This document shows, in pieces, positions 17,220 through 26,305 of a stretch of 64,000 nucleotides of DNA. The notes beneath the pieces were generated by a model, which worked only from the letters and a program-made list of their open reading frames with translations, had not been told where the DNA came from and ran no database searches. The DNA comes from Dyella terrae (lineage in GTDB: Bacteria; Pseudomonadota; Gammaproteobacteria; Xanthomonadales; Rhodanobacteraceae). The position numbers and the translations under genes were made by a program. The DNA lies in assembly GCF_022394535.1 (NCBI RefSeq), contig NZ_CP089414.1:2418001-2482000 (forward strand), given 5' to 3'. How positions within the stretch are numbered: position 1 is the stretch's first letter; the number at the start of each line of letters is the position of its first letter.

Positions 17220-18151
17220 AGATCGTCCTGCTCGGCGCAAACGGCCAACTCGGCCAGACGTTCCTGCAAGATGGAAACCTCGCGACACTGGGCAACGTCA
17301 TTCCGGTGACGCGCGATGGCAACGTCCTGGGCATCGGCTACGGCGAACCCGGAGACCTCTCGGATCAGCAGGCCATCGTCAACCTGCTCGAGCGCATCCA
17401 GCCGGATATCATCGTGAATGCCGCGGCCTATACGGCCGTCGACCGTGCCGAGCAGGAGGAGGTACTGGCCACCCGCATCAATGGTGACGCTGTTGATGTT
17501 GTCGGCGCGTGGGCGGCCAAGCACGATGCTCTCGTCGTTCACTATTCGACGGATTACGTGTTTGACGGCGCAAGTGCAATGCCTTACGCAGTAGACGCCG
17601 GCACTGGCCCGGTCGGCGCGTATGGGCGCAGCAAGCTGGCTGGCGAAAATGCTCTTCGCGCCAGCGGTGCACAGCACATGATGTTCCGCACGGCGTGGGT
17701 CTATGCCCCGCACGGTCAGAACTTTTTGCGCACGATGCTTCGCCTGGGTGCTGAGCGGGACGAATTGCGCGTTGTGGCAGACCAGCACGGCGCCCCTACA
17801 TCCACGCAGCTGATTGTCGATGGCACGCTCGCCGCCCTGCGAAAGTGGAAACAAACACTGCCAGGGGATCGTACCGAACTGCAGGGCACGCACCATTTGG
17901 TCGCCAGCGGCCACACCACCTGGCACGGCTTTGCCGATGCGATCTTTGATGCTGCGCTACGCAAAGAGCTCATCGCACGCAAACCCCGGGTAACGGCTAT
18001 CTCGACAGCCGAATTCCCCACGCTCGCTCAAAGACCAGTCTATTCGGTGCTGGACAACTCACGCTTCCAACAGATTTTTGCATTTACACTGCCAGATTGG
18101 CGTCACGGTTTGGACGACGTGATTGACGAACTATCCTCCGGTACACGCTGA
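17216..18151 (+). CDS. rmlD: dTDP-4-dehydrorhamnose reductase
   Basis: 311 residues, an SDR-type reductase with GANGQLGQ at the N-terminus, STDYVFDG, and the catalytic YGRSK. It completes dTDP-L-rhamnose using NAD(P)H. The start is a rare TTG at 17216 overlapping the rmlC stop (TTGA); no ATG or GTG is available that would keep the nucleotide-binding glycines. The TTG may keep rmlD translation low and dependent on coupling. xanB begins five bases after its stop. Confidence 0.95.
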   Translation: MKIVLLGANGQLGQTFLQDGNLATLGNVIPVTRDGNVLGIGYGEPGDLSDQQAIVNLLERIQPDIIVNAAAYTAVDRAEQEEVLATRINGDAVDVVGAWAAKHDALVVHYSTDYVFDGASAMPYAVDAGTGPVGAYGRSKLAGENALRASGAQHMMFRTAWVYAPHGQNFLRTMLRLGAERDELRVVADQHGAPTSTQLIVDGTLAALRKWKQTLPGDRTELQGTHHLVASGHTTWHGFADAIFDAALRKELIARKPRVTAISTAEFPTLAQRPVYSVLDNSRFQQIFAFTLPDWRHGLDDVIDELSSGTR

Positions 18152-18156
18152 CCATC

Positions 18157-19569
18157 ATGCTCATCCCACTCATTCTCAGTGGCGGATCCGGCACCCGGCT
18201 TTGGCCCGTGTCACGCAAGAATCTGCCAAAGCAGTTCCTCTCCCTGACGGGCCAGGGCACTCTGTTCCAGCAGACAGTGGGCCGGACGCAGCTTCTCCCC
18301 GATGTGGATGCACCCATCGTGGTGGCCAGCGAGGATCACCGTTTTCTTGCCGCCGAGCAATTGCTCGAATCCGGCATCGAAGGGGCTTCCATTATCCTCG
18401 AGCCAATGGGCCGGAACACCGCTCCGGCCATCGCGCTTGGCGCCTTACGTGCGCTGGAGCGCGATCCCGAAGCGCTGCTACTCGTGCTTCCTGCCGACCA
18501 TCTGATCGGCGACGCGCACAGCTTCACACGTGGCGTCGAGCAGGCACTTCCCGCGGCGCAGGACGGCTGGCTGGTCACCTTCGGCATCCAGCCAGATCGA
18601 CCGGAGACGGGGTTTGGCTACATCCAGCGTGGTGAACCCATTGGCGATGGCGCGTTCCGAGTGGCGCAGTTCGTGGAGAAGCCGGCGCTGCCGATTGCCG
18701 AATCCTACGTAGCCAGCGGTGGCTACGACTGGAACTCGGGCATGTTCCTGTTCAAGGCCTCGCGTTACCTTGAAGAGCTTGGCCTGCACGCGCCCGAGAT
18801 ACTCGACGCCGTACGTGCGGCCCACGCTTCTGCGAAAGCCGACCTGGACTTCGTGCGCATCCATCCGGAAGCCTTCTCCAAGGTCCCGGACAACTCCATC
18901 GACTATGCCGTGATGGAGAAAACCCAGCGTGCGGCAGTGATTCCTGTGAAGTGCGACTGGAGCGATATCGGTTCGTGGTCCGCCCTGTGGTTGGCCGGTG
19001 TGCGCGACGCGCAGGGTAATTTGCGCGAAGGGGACACCATCACCATCAACACGAACAACTCGCTACTGCGCTCGCATGATCGACATCTACTCGCCACCGT
19101 GGGCATCGATGACCTTATTGTCGTGACCACACCGGACGCTACGCTCGTAGCCCATCGCGACGCGGCACAGGACGTCAAACGTGTAGTTGACGAACTCAAG
19201 GCGGCGGGCCGCACCGAACATTCACTACATCGCGTCGTGCGACGCCCCTGGGGCAGCTACGATTCGCTCGAATCTGCCGATCGCTTCCAAGTGAAACGCA
19301 TCGTGGTAAAACCAGGCGCGTCGCTGAGCCTGCAAAAGCACCACCATCGTGCGGAACATTGGATCGTAGTCTCGGGCACGGCGGAGGTCACCTGCGACGA
19401 TCGCATCTTCCTGCTGGGCGAGAATCAGAGCACTTACATTCCGCTGGGCAGCGTCCATCGCTTGCGAAATCCAGGCAAAGTGCCGCTGGAAGTCATCGAA
19501 GTCCAGTCCGGCAGCTATCTGGGTGAGGACGATATCGTGCGCCTGGAAGACGTATACGGTCGTTCCTGA
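18157..19569 (+). CDS. xanB: Mannose-1-phosphate guanylyltransferase / mannose-6-phosphate isomerase
   Basis: 470 residues, the usual size of type II bifunctional enzymes. The N-terminal GDP-mannose pyrophosphorylase part has LSGGSGTRLWPVSR (7-20) and FVEKP. The C-terminal cupin isomerase part has RPWGSYDSLE, KPGASLSLQKHHHRAEHW and ENQSTYIPLGSVHRL. It converts fructose-6-phosphate to mannose-6-phosphate and mannose-1-phosphate to GDP-mannose; the mutase step (XanA/ManB) is not in the window. It is the last gene of the rml operon and is followed by a strong terminator. manC is the equivalent name outside xanthomonads. Confidence 0.95.
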   Translation: MLIPLILSGGSGTRLWPVSRKNLPKQFLSLTGQGTLFQQTVGRTQLLPDVDAPIVVASEDHRFLAAEQLLESGIEGASIILEPMGRNTAPAIALGALRALERDPEALLLVLPADHLIGDAHSFTRGVEQALPAAQDGWLVTFGIQPDRPETGFGYIQRGEPIGDGAFRVAQFVEKPALPIAESYVASGGYDWNSGMFLFKASRYLEELGLHAPEILDAVRAAHASAKADLDFVRIHPEAFSKVPDNSIDYAVMEKTQRAAVIPVKCDWSDIGSWSALWLAGVRDAQGNLREGDTITINTNNSLLRSHDRHLLATVGIDDLIVVTTPDATLVAHRDAAQDVKRVVDELKAAGRTEHSLHRVVRRPWGSYDSLESADRFQVKRIVVKPGASLSLQKHHHRAEHWIVVSGTAEVTCDDRIFLLGENQSTYIPLGSVHRLRNPGKVPLEVIEVQSGSYLGEDDIVRLEDVYGRS

Positions 19570-19667
19570 GCCATTGCCGAACGAGCAATCCTAGTCTCGC
19601 CGGCTGCGTACCACCTCATCTGAGCCGACGGTGATTCGTCGGCGAGTTACCTGCCCACTAAATTCAG

Positions 19668-19699
19668 ACGGGCCGCCATAGGAATGGCGGCCCGTTTTC
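19668..19699 (+). terminator. Rho-independent terminator of the rml-xanB operon
   Basis: ACGGGCCGCCAT at 19668-19679 pairs with ATGGCGGCCCGT at 19684-19695 around AGGA, a 12-bp stem ending in a short T-run. It lies about 100 bases after the xanB stop and may also serve glmS on the other strand. Confidence 0.85.
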
Positions 19700-19746
19700 A
19701 TGCATCTCGTGGGACGCATACAAAGCCTTCATTCTGAAAGCTCCCA

Positions 19747-21577
19747 TCACTCCACGGTTACCGATTTGGCCAGATTGCGAGGCTGATCCACATCGGTGCC
19801 GCGCAGCACGGCCACGTGATAGGCAAGCAATTGCATCGGCACGGTGAACACGGCGGGAGCGATGAAATCGCCGCCGCCATCCATGCGAAGAGTGACGCCA
19901 CGCGATGCGTTGCCATCCATGCTCGCTTCGCCATCGGCGAAGACCAGCAGCTCGCCGCCGCGTGCGCGCACTTCTTGCAAGTTGGACTTGAGCTTGTCGA
20001 GCAGCGGGCCATTCGGCGCCACGGCAATCACCGGCATGTCTTCATCGACCAGCGCCAGGGGACCGTGCTTGAGTTCGCCGGCCGCGTAGGCCTCGGCGTG
20101 AATGTAGGAGATCTCCTTGAGCTTGAGCGCTCCTTCCATCGCCACCGGGTACTGCACGCCACGGCCGAGGAACAGCGCATGCTGGCGATGGATCAGGTGC
20201 TCGGCGAGCTCGATGATCCGAGGCTCCAACTCCAGGGCTTTCTCAATCATCACCGGCATGCGCTGCAGCTGCGCGGTCAGATCCGCATAACGCGCGGCAT
20301 CAAGGCCACGATGGTGCGCTAGCTGAAGCGACAGCAGACCCAACGCCGCGAGCTGCGTGGTGAAAGCCTTGGTGGATGCGACGCCGATTTCCGGGCCAGC
20401 ACGCGTCATCAGTTTGAGATCGGCCTCGCGAACCACTGACGATTCGGGCACATTGCAGATCGCCAGCGTGCCGAGGTAACCACGACGACGCGATTCACGC
20501 ATGGCAGCCAGGGTATCCGCCGTTTCACCGGATTGCGAAATGGCAACGAACAGAGTGCCGTCAGGCACCACGGCCTCGCGGTAGCGGTATTCGCTGGCCA
20601 CTTCCACATTCACCGGAAGCCGGGCGTATTCCTCGATCCAGTACTTGGCCACGAGGCCGGCATGGTAGCTGGTGCCACAAGCAATAATATGCAGGCCCTT
20701 CACCTGGCTCAGCAGCTCGTCGCCACCCACACCGAAGATATTGGGCAGCACGCCGTTCGGACCGATGCGCGCCTCCAGCGTATCGGCGACGGCACGCGGC
20801 TGCTCGAAGATTTCCTTCTGCATGTAGTGGCGATACTCGCCACGCTCGACGGCATCGCTGGAGAGCTCACTTTCGTGCACGGAGCGAACGACCGGTTGGC
20901 CATCCCGCCCATAAACCTGCACGTTGTCGCGGGTGATTTCGACAACGTCATGCTCTTCCAGATAGATGATCTTGTTGGTGACCTGGATGAGCGCCTGCGC
21001 ATCCGACCCCAGGAAGTTTTCGCCAATGCCCACGCCTACCAACAACGGCGCACCGCGACGCGCACCGACTACACGGCCCGGCTCATTTTCGCTCACCACG
21101 GCGATGGCATAAGCGCCTTCCAGTTCGTGCACCACAGAAGACACGGCATCAAGCAGCGTCTTGCCCGAAGACACGCGCTCACTGATCAGTGCCGCCATGA
21201 CCTCGGTGTCGGTTTCCGAGGTGAAGACATGGCCCCGTGCTTCGAGATCGCCACGCAGCGAGGCATAGTTTTCGATGATGCCGTTGTGCACCAGCGCCAC
21301 ACCGCCCTGAACATGTGGGTGGGCGTTGACCGTGTTGGGCACGCCATGCGTGGCCCAGCGTGTGTGGGCGATACCGGTACCGCCAGGGAACGGGTGGGCC
21401 AGATAGAGGCCTTCCATTTCACGCACCTTGCCCTTGGCACGGACGCGGTGGATCTGGCCACCGTCGAGAACGGCAAGACCCGCCGAATCGTAGCCTCGGT
21501 ATTCCAGGGCCTTCAGGCCGGCGATGAGCAGGGGGGGCCACGTCACGCTGGGCGGCGGCGGCAACGATTCCACACAT
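19747..21577 (-). CDS. glmS: Glutamine-fructose-6-phosphate aminotransferase, frameshifted near the N-terminus
   Basis: Makes glucosamine-6-phosphate from fructose-6-phosphate and glutamine, feeding peptidoglycan and LPS. The C-terminal isomerase with two SIS domains is intact (SQSGETADT, TRAGPEIGVASTKAF, final AKSVTVE). The start ATG at 21575-21577 has AAGGAG upstream and encodes MCGIVAAAAQRDVAP, with the catalytic Cys2. After about 15 codons it loses frame at seven consecutive C residues (G7 on the plus strand, 21531-21537). With six C it would run straight into LLIAGLKALEYRGYDSAG. The in-frame alternative start at 21642 lacks the nucleophile Cys. Because the gene is normally required for growth, a sequence error is likely. 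Confidence 0.92.
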
Positions 21578-21724
21578 GAGTTGTTACTCCTTGAAACAGG
21601 CGCGGCACACGGACGGTCGCGAGATCGCGACTTTGTCGACAACCGATTTCAACAAACTTTCACGACCGTGGATCGGGAGGCCTGATGGTCCCCCGTCCAT
21701 GCTGAACGCCCCATCGACCGGGCT

Positions 21725-23095
21725 TCAATGCACCTTGCGACGTAGATAGTTCAGCAGATCGATCCGGGTGATCAGACCCAGGAACTGGTCGCCATCCACC
21801 ACAATGGCCACGTGCCCCCGGTCGAACACGGGCAACAGAGATTCAATAGGCGAACGCACATCCAGCATCTGCAGGTTGGTGATCATGGCCGTGGCGACCG
21901 AGTCCCGGAACCGGCTTTCGTCCGCATGCACGTGCATGAGCACATCGGATTCATCCAGGATACCGACCAAGCGGCTCCCGTCCATGACCGGCAACTGGGA
22001 TACGTCGTACAGCTTCATACGCGTATAGGCGGTCATCAACAGCTCGTTTGGCCCGATGACTACGGTGTCGCGCTGAGCGAACGGGCGTAGCAGCAGGTCG
22101 CGCAGGTCACCGTGCTGTTCGCGCTCGATGAAGCCGTTGTCGAGCATCCAATAGTCGTTGTACATCTTCGACAGGTACTTGTTGCCCGTGTCGCAGACCA
22201 GCGTCACCACCCGCTTGGGAGTCGTCTGTTCGCGGCAATAGCGCAACGCAGCGGCCAATAGCGTGCCGGTCGAGGAGCCACCAAGAATGCCCTCCTTCGC
22301 CAGCAGCTCACGAGCGACCAGGAAGCTCTCCTTGTCGGGAATCGCATAAGCCTTCTTCACGCGAGTGAAGTCGCTGATGGTCGGCAGGAAATCCTCGCCA
22401 ATGCCTTCCACCATCCAGCTCGCCGACTTGGTCGAGAGCGTGCCCTCGTTGATGTACTGGGTGAGGATGGAGCCGACTGGGTCGGCCAGCACGAACTCGG
22501 TATCGGGCGAGTGCTCGGCGAAGAATTTGGATAGGCCGCTGAGCGTGCCGGACGAACCGCAGCCGACCACGATTGCGTCGACTTTGCCGTCCAGCTGCTC
22601 GAGGATTTCCGGACCCGTGGTGGCAATGTGCGCCGCCGGATTATCCGGGTTGCCGAACTGGTTGATGAAGTAGGCACCCGGCGTTTCACGCGCGATGCGC
22701 TCGGCCATGTCCTGGTAGTACTCCGGATGGCCTTTGGCCACGTCCGAACGGGTCAGCACCACCTCAGCGCCCATGGCCTTGAGGTTGAAGATCTTCTCGC
22801 GGCTCATCTTGTCGGGCACGACCAGGATCAGGCGGTAGCCCTTCTGCTGAGCCACCAGCGCCAGCCCAAGGCCCGTATTGCCTGCGGTGCCTTCGACCAA
22901 GGTGTCGCCCGGGCGGATCTTGCCGGCCTTTTCAGCACCTTCGATCATCGACAGACCAATACGGTCCTTGACGGAGCCGCCCGGGTTGGCGCTCTCCAAC
23001 TTCAGGAAGAGTTCGCACGGTCCAACGTCCAGGCGCTGCGCGCGTACCATCGGGGTACGTCCGATCAGTTCAAGGACACTCTGGTGGACCGACAT
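21725..23095 (-). CDS. cbs: Cystathionine beta-synthase with C-terminal CBS domain pair
   Basis: 456 residues. The PLP-binding type II fold has K43 in GGSVKDR, the EGTAGNTG substrate loop and the GCGSSGTLSG phosphate-binding loop. Two CBS domains (about 335-456) follow, possibly binding adenosyl ligands. It condenses homocysteine with serine to cystathionine, the entry to reverse transsulphuration. The ATG at 23095 has GGAG 6 bases upstream. Its partner gamma-lyase/synthase lies about 7 kb away beyond the rml operon, whereas the two genes are adjacent in many relatives. A plain cysteine synthase is less likely because it would lack the CBS pair. Confidence 0.92.
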   Translation of the reverse strand: MSVHQSVLELIGRTPMVRAQRLDVGPCELFLKLESANPGGSVKDRIGLSMIEGAEKAGKIRPGDTLVEGTAGNTGLGLALVAQQKGYRLILVVPDKMSREKIFNLKAMGAEVVLTRSDVAKGHPEYYQDMAERIARETPGAYFINQFGNPDNPAAHIATTGPEILEQLDGKVDAIVVGCGSSGTLSGLSKFFAEHSPDTEFVLADPVGSILTQYINEGTLSTKSASWMVEGIGEDFLPTISDFTRVKKAYAIPDKESFLVARELLAKEGILGGSSTGTLLAAALRYCREQTTPKRVVTLVCDTGNKYLSKMYNDYWMLDNGFIEREQHGDLRDLLLRPFAQRDTVVIGPNELLMTAYTRMKLYDVSQLPVMDGSRLVGILDESDVLMHVHADESRFRDSVATAMITNLQMLDVRSPIESLLPVFDRGHVAIVVDGDQFLGLITRIDLLNYLRRKVH

Positions 23096-23251
23096 GGGAA
23101 CTCCTTAACTAGGCTCCGGCCGCGTATTGGCGACCGCTTGGGACGCTGATAATACCCGAGCCACGGGAGACCCTTTCGCAAACGTCAGAAACGACGCGGC
23201 CCCGGAAGCCGTAAGGCGCCGGAGCCGCGTTCATGCGAAAACGTCGCAGAT

Positions 23252-23479
23252 TCAGTTGATGCGGTGCGCTCGGGTGTCCCACATGCGCTGGAGTCGCTCC
23301 TTCGCGTGGAGCTTTTCCTTCTTCATGCCTGACAACGTCATGTCGTCGATGGGAAGCACGCCGATCTCGGCGTCGTGCACCTTGCTGTCGAGTTCCTTAT
23401 GGTGCTGGTAGAGCCGACGAAACTCGGCGTCCGCCTTCATCAAAGCTTCGACATCATCACGCTGCTGGTTTTCAAACAT
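23252..23479 (-). CDS. Small DUF465 (YdcH-like) protein
   Basis: 75 residues, almost wholly helical and charged, with no membrane segment. The pattern (ENQQRDDVEAL, then HHKELDSKVHDAE, then LKKEKLHAKERL-like spacing) fits the DUF465/YdcH family, whose role is unknown. The start has GAGGAGG 7 bases upstream, an unusually strong ribosome site that suggests high expression. It lies alone, about 150 bases upstream of cbs on the same strand. Confidence 0.85.
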   Translation of the reverse strand: MFENQQRDDVEALMKADAEFRRLYQHHKELDSKVHDAEIGVLPIDDMTLSGMKKEKLHAKERLQRMWDTRAHRIN

Positions 23480-23888
23480 GATCGAACCTCCTCTGGAGAG
23501 AACGGCAGGTACCTGGGAGGGGCACCTGCTGACATTGAATCAGGCGCAAGCACCCCCCGATCCATGCCGTGTGACCGGGCCATGGAGAACAAATGGAGGA
23601 GAAGGATGAGCGCATGATTCAGGTCGGTAACCCAAGGTGCGAAAATGCCCCCTGGGGATTTGACCCTACTCCCCGTTTCGGGGTCATGCAAGCGTCATAT
23701 TGACCGTGCAAGTTGACGGAACTTTCCGAAAAAAGATTGTCAAAACAGTCTTTTGCGCGATGCAAACACCAGCATCGCGAAATTTGAACAGAGCCGGCGC
23801 CCAGGTCAGCGATCTCACCCAACTTCCAGACAAACGAAAGGCCGACGCACATAGCGTCGGCCTTTTCTCAGTCCGAACCGGATGTGGG
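23480..23888. other. Intergenic region with two stem-loops, no protein gene seen
   Basis: About 400 bases with no credible coding frame. It holds the promoter region of the DUF465 gene and, further right, a perfect 8-bp hairpin (CGCGATGC 23756-23763 with GCATCGCG 23772-23779), followed by the terminator at 23837-23866. A TTGACG at 23713 could be a -35 box for a short plus-strand transcript, but its -10 is poor. Confidence 0.4.
23837..23866. terminator. Bidirectional terminator-like hairpin
   Basis: AAAGGCCGACGC at 23837-23848 pairs with GCGTCGGCCTTT at 23854-23865 around a 5-base loop, with T-rich tails in both directions. It lies 23 bases after the minus-strand gene that ends at 23889, so terminating that operon is its simplest role. 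Confidence 0.8.
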
Positions 23889-24506
23889 TTATTTACCCTG
23901 ATCCTTGCTGGTCGACGAACTGTCTCCCTGCATCTGCTGTCGCATGGCTCGGGCGGCCTGCGCGGCTAGGTCGGCCTGCTTCTTGGCGGCATTGGCCACC
24001 TTGGCCTGCGCTGCCGCCAGCTTTTTGGCTTGATCGGCCTGGGCCTGGGCCTGGGCAGCAGCTTCGGCACCGGCAGCAATCTGGCGGGCGGAATCTTCCT
24101 GGGCAGCCTGGTACTGCAGGCGCTGGCGCTCGAGCTCACGGCGCGCCATCTCCGTCTCGCGGCGGCTGCCGTCGAGTTGGATCTGGTCGTGCTCGCGGTC
24201 GAGCTTGGCGATCTGCTGCTGCGCGTCCTGCCATTGGGCCGTAGCACGCGCAAGGTCGACCCGCCGCTCGGCGATGTACAACGCATGCGCGCGATCGCGT
24301 GAACGGGCCTGCGAAAGCTGATTCACGGCGTCGTGGGCACGAGCCTGCTCGGCCTGTGCATACATACCAAGCGACGGATCGCCGGAAAGCTGGCTGAGGC
24401 TGTTGTTCAGGCGGGCCACGTCCATGTCGTCCTTGGAGGAGGCATGGGCGGCACCTGCGGCAGCCACGGCCACCAGCAGCATCGAAAGACGGAAGGTCAG
24501 TTTCAC
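23889..24506 (-). CDS. Secreted coiled-coil protein paired with the DUF4398 lipoprotein
   Basis: 205 residues. An N-terminal signal peptide (LLVAVAAAGAAHA, cleavage near residue 22) precedes a long, almost continuous Ala/Gln/Arg-rich helix, probably a periplasmic coiled coil. The GTG start overlaps the upstream lipoprotein stop (GTGA), so the two are co-translated and probably act together at the envelope. No catalytic motif is visible. In many OmpA-associated operons similar pairs occur, but an OmpA domain is absent here. The function is unknown. Confidence 0.75.
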   Translation of the reverse strand: MKLTFRLSMLLVAVAAAGAAHASSKDDMDVARLNNSLSQLSGDPSLGMYAQAEQARAHDAVNQLSQARSRDRAHALYIAERRVDLARATAQWQDAQQQIAKLDREHDQIQLDGSRRETEMARRELERQRLQYQAAQEDSARQIAAGAEAAAQAQAQADQAKKLAAAQAKVANAAKKQADLAAQAARAMRQQMQGDSSSTSKDQGK

Positions 24507-25102
24507 AGGTGGCCTCCTTGGTCAGTGCTCGACGGAGGCGCCGGCTGGTCGGGGTTCGGGTTCTGCGGATAAGTCTGAAAGCCCTGCCCCTGCGGGATGG
24601 GCTCGCCCAGCGACGAGCTCGGCGGAGCCGGCATGTCCTGGGTCTGCTGCTGCGGCGGCAGGCTGCTCGACTGGCTTTGGTCCTGCTGTTGCTGGTCGGC
24701 CAGTGACTGGTCGATCTGGTCGCGCAGTTGCTGGTTGGCGGCCGTCTTGCTCTGGATCTGGGCGCGGGCCGCCCCCAAGCGGGCCTTGGCACGTGCCAAC
24801 TCAGCGCTTGCCCGGGCTTCGTCAGCCAGCTGGGCGGCCACGTCGTAGTCACGCTTGGCCATGGCGTTCTGGGCCTGCATGAATTTGTCCTGGGCGTTCC
24901 CGAGGTCAATCGGGTCATACACCTGGGCGTCGGCGTCGCGCGCCGCCTGCAGTTGCATCTGCGCCTGGTTCATGATTCCGTCCGGCGGCGGCGCGGAGGC
25001 GCAGCCAGCCAGCGCCAGCACCATGGCTAACGTCAGGGTCGAAACCGCCAGCCGGGCGATCTGGGATCGCGCCTTCGGCGGGAAAAAGATGTGCACCATC
25101 AC
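24503..25102 (-). CDS. DUF4398-type lipoprotein
   Basis: 199 residues. A type II signal peptide ends in the lipobox LAGC, with Cys34 as the acylated residue. The next residues are ASA, with no Asp at +2, which favours sorting to the outer membrane. A helical segment (about 45-125) matches the DUF4398 pattern (MQLQAARDADAQVYDP, AQDKFMQAQNAM). The C-terminal 75 residues are Gln/Pro/Ser-rich and probably disordered. It is divergent from pilU with about 80 bases between. An envelope structural role is inferred. Confidence 0.8.
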   Translation of the reverse strand: MMVHIFFPPKARSQIARLAVSTLTLAMVLALAGCASAPPPDGIMNQAQMQLQAARDADAQVYDPIDLGNAQDKFMQAQNAMAKRDYDVAAQLADEARASAELARAKARLGAARAQIQSKTAANQQLRDQIDQSLADQQQQDQSQSSSLPPQQQTQDMPAPPSSSLGEPIPQGQGFQTYPQNPNPDQPAPPSSTDQGGHL

Positions 25103-25180
25103 TCAGTCCTCTCGGAGTGTCGCAGCGTATTGTGGGCGGGCATAATCGCTTTTAGCAATGCGCACGAACAGGGGATTCGA

Positions 25181-26296
25181 GTGGACATCGGTTATTTCCT
25201 CAAGCTAATGGTAGACAAGGGCGCGTCGGATATGTTCCTGACGACGGGCGCCCCTGTGAACATTAAGGTCGAGGGCAAGCTTTACCCATTGGGCAATACT
25301 GGCCTGCCTAGTGGCATGGTCAAGAAAATCGCCTACTCGCTGATGGACGAGGGCCAGGTACCCCAGTTCGAGCGCGACCTGGAGTTGAACATGGCGCTCG
25401 CCGTGAAGGAAGCCGGACGCTTCCGCATCAACGTGTTCAAGCAGCGCGGCGAAGTGGGCATGGTCATCCGTGCCATCAAGAGTGAAATTCCCAGCATCGA
25501 TCAGTTGCAGCTGCCGACCATTTTCCGCGAACTCATCATGGAACCGCGCGGCCTGATCCTGGTGGTGGGTGCCACCGGCTCGGGCAAGTCGACCACGCTG
25601 GCCGCCATGATCGATCACCGCAATCAGAACTCATCGGGCCACATCCTCACCATCGAGGACCCGATCGAATACCTGCACCGGCACAAGAAGTCGATCGTCA
25701 ACCAGCGCGAAGTCGGCCTGGATACGCACAGCTATCACGAAGCCCTGCGCAACGCGATGCGCGAGGCGCCTGACGTGATCATGATTGGCGAGATCCGCGA
25801 CACGGACACGATGGAAGCCGCCATTTCATTTTCCGAAACCGGCCATCTCTGCCTTGCCACGCTGCATTCGAACAACGCTGACCAGACGTTGGAGCGAATC
25901 CTCAACTTCTTCCCGGAATCGGCCCACAAGAACGTGTTGATGAACCTCGCGCTCAATCTGCGTGCGGTGATCAGCCAGCGTCTCGTGGTCGGCAAGGACG
26001 GCCGCCGCCTGCCAGCGACGGAAGTGCTGCTGAACACGCCACTGATCCGCGACATGATCCGCCGCGGCCAGGTGCACGACGTCAAGGAAGCGATGGACCG
26101 CAGCCTGCAGGAAGGCATGCAGACCTTCGACCAGTCGCTGTACCGCCTCTACAAGGAAGGCCGCATCGAGCTGGACGAGGCACTCAACAAGGCCGACTCC
26201 CGCGATGGGTTGGCGCTCAAGATTCGCCTGTCCGACAGCGGCAACACCGAAAGCACCGAACTGGTCGGCAACGACCCCTACGGCCTGGGCTTCTGA
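25181..26296 (+). CDS. pilU: Type IV pilus retraction ATPase PilU
   Basis: 371 residues of the PilT/PilU secretion ATPase family. Visible motifs are Walker A GATGSGKSTT, the Asp box TIEDPIEYLH, Walker B APDVIMIGEIRD, and the His box TGHLCLATLHSNNA. PilU is an accessory hexameric ATPase working with PilT at the pilus base to power retraction and twitching. The GTG at 25181 is chosen for the AGGGGA about 7 bases upstream; a longer frame from 25091 overlaps the divergent promoter. The C-terminal tail after residue 340 is longer than in PilT, as in PilU. pilT itself is not in the window. Confidence 0.92.
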   Translation: MDIGYFLKLMVDKGASDMFLTTGAPVNIKVEGKLYPLGNTGLPSGMVKKIAYSLMDEGQVPQFERDLELNMALAVKEAGRFRINVFKQRGEVGMVIRAIKSEIPSIDQLQLPTIFRELIMEPRGLILVVGATGSGKSTTLAAMIDHRNQNSSGHILTIEDPIEYLHRHKKSIVNQREVGLDTHSYHEALRNAMREAPDVIMIGEIRDTDTMEAAISFSETGHLCLATLHSNNADQTLERILNFFPESAHKNVLMNLALNLRAVISQRLVVGKDGRRLPATEVLLNTPLIRDMIRRGQVHDVKEAMDRSLQEGMQTFDQSLYRLYKEGRIELDEALNKADSRDGLALKIRLSDSGNTESTELVGNDPYGLGF

Positions 26297-26305
26297 GCCC
26301 GGCCG

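Noticed and set aside
19747..21642. Start at 21642 for glmS
   Set aside because: It would give an N-terminus without the catalytic Cys2, whereas the frame from 21577 encodes MCGIV with a strong ribosome site.
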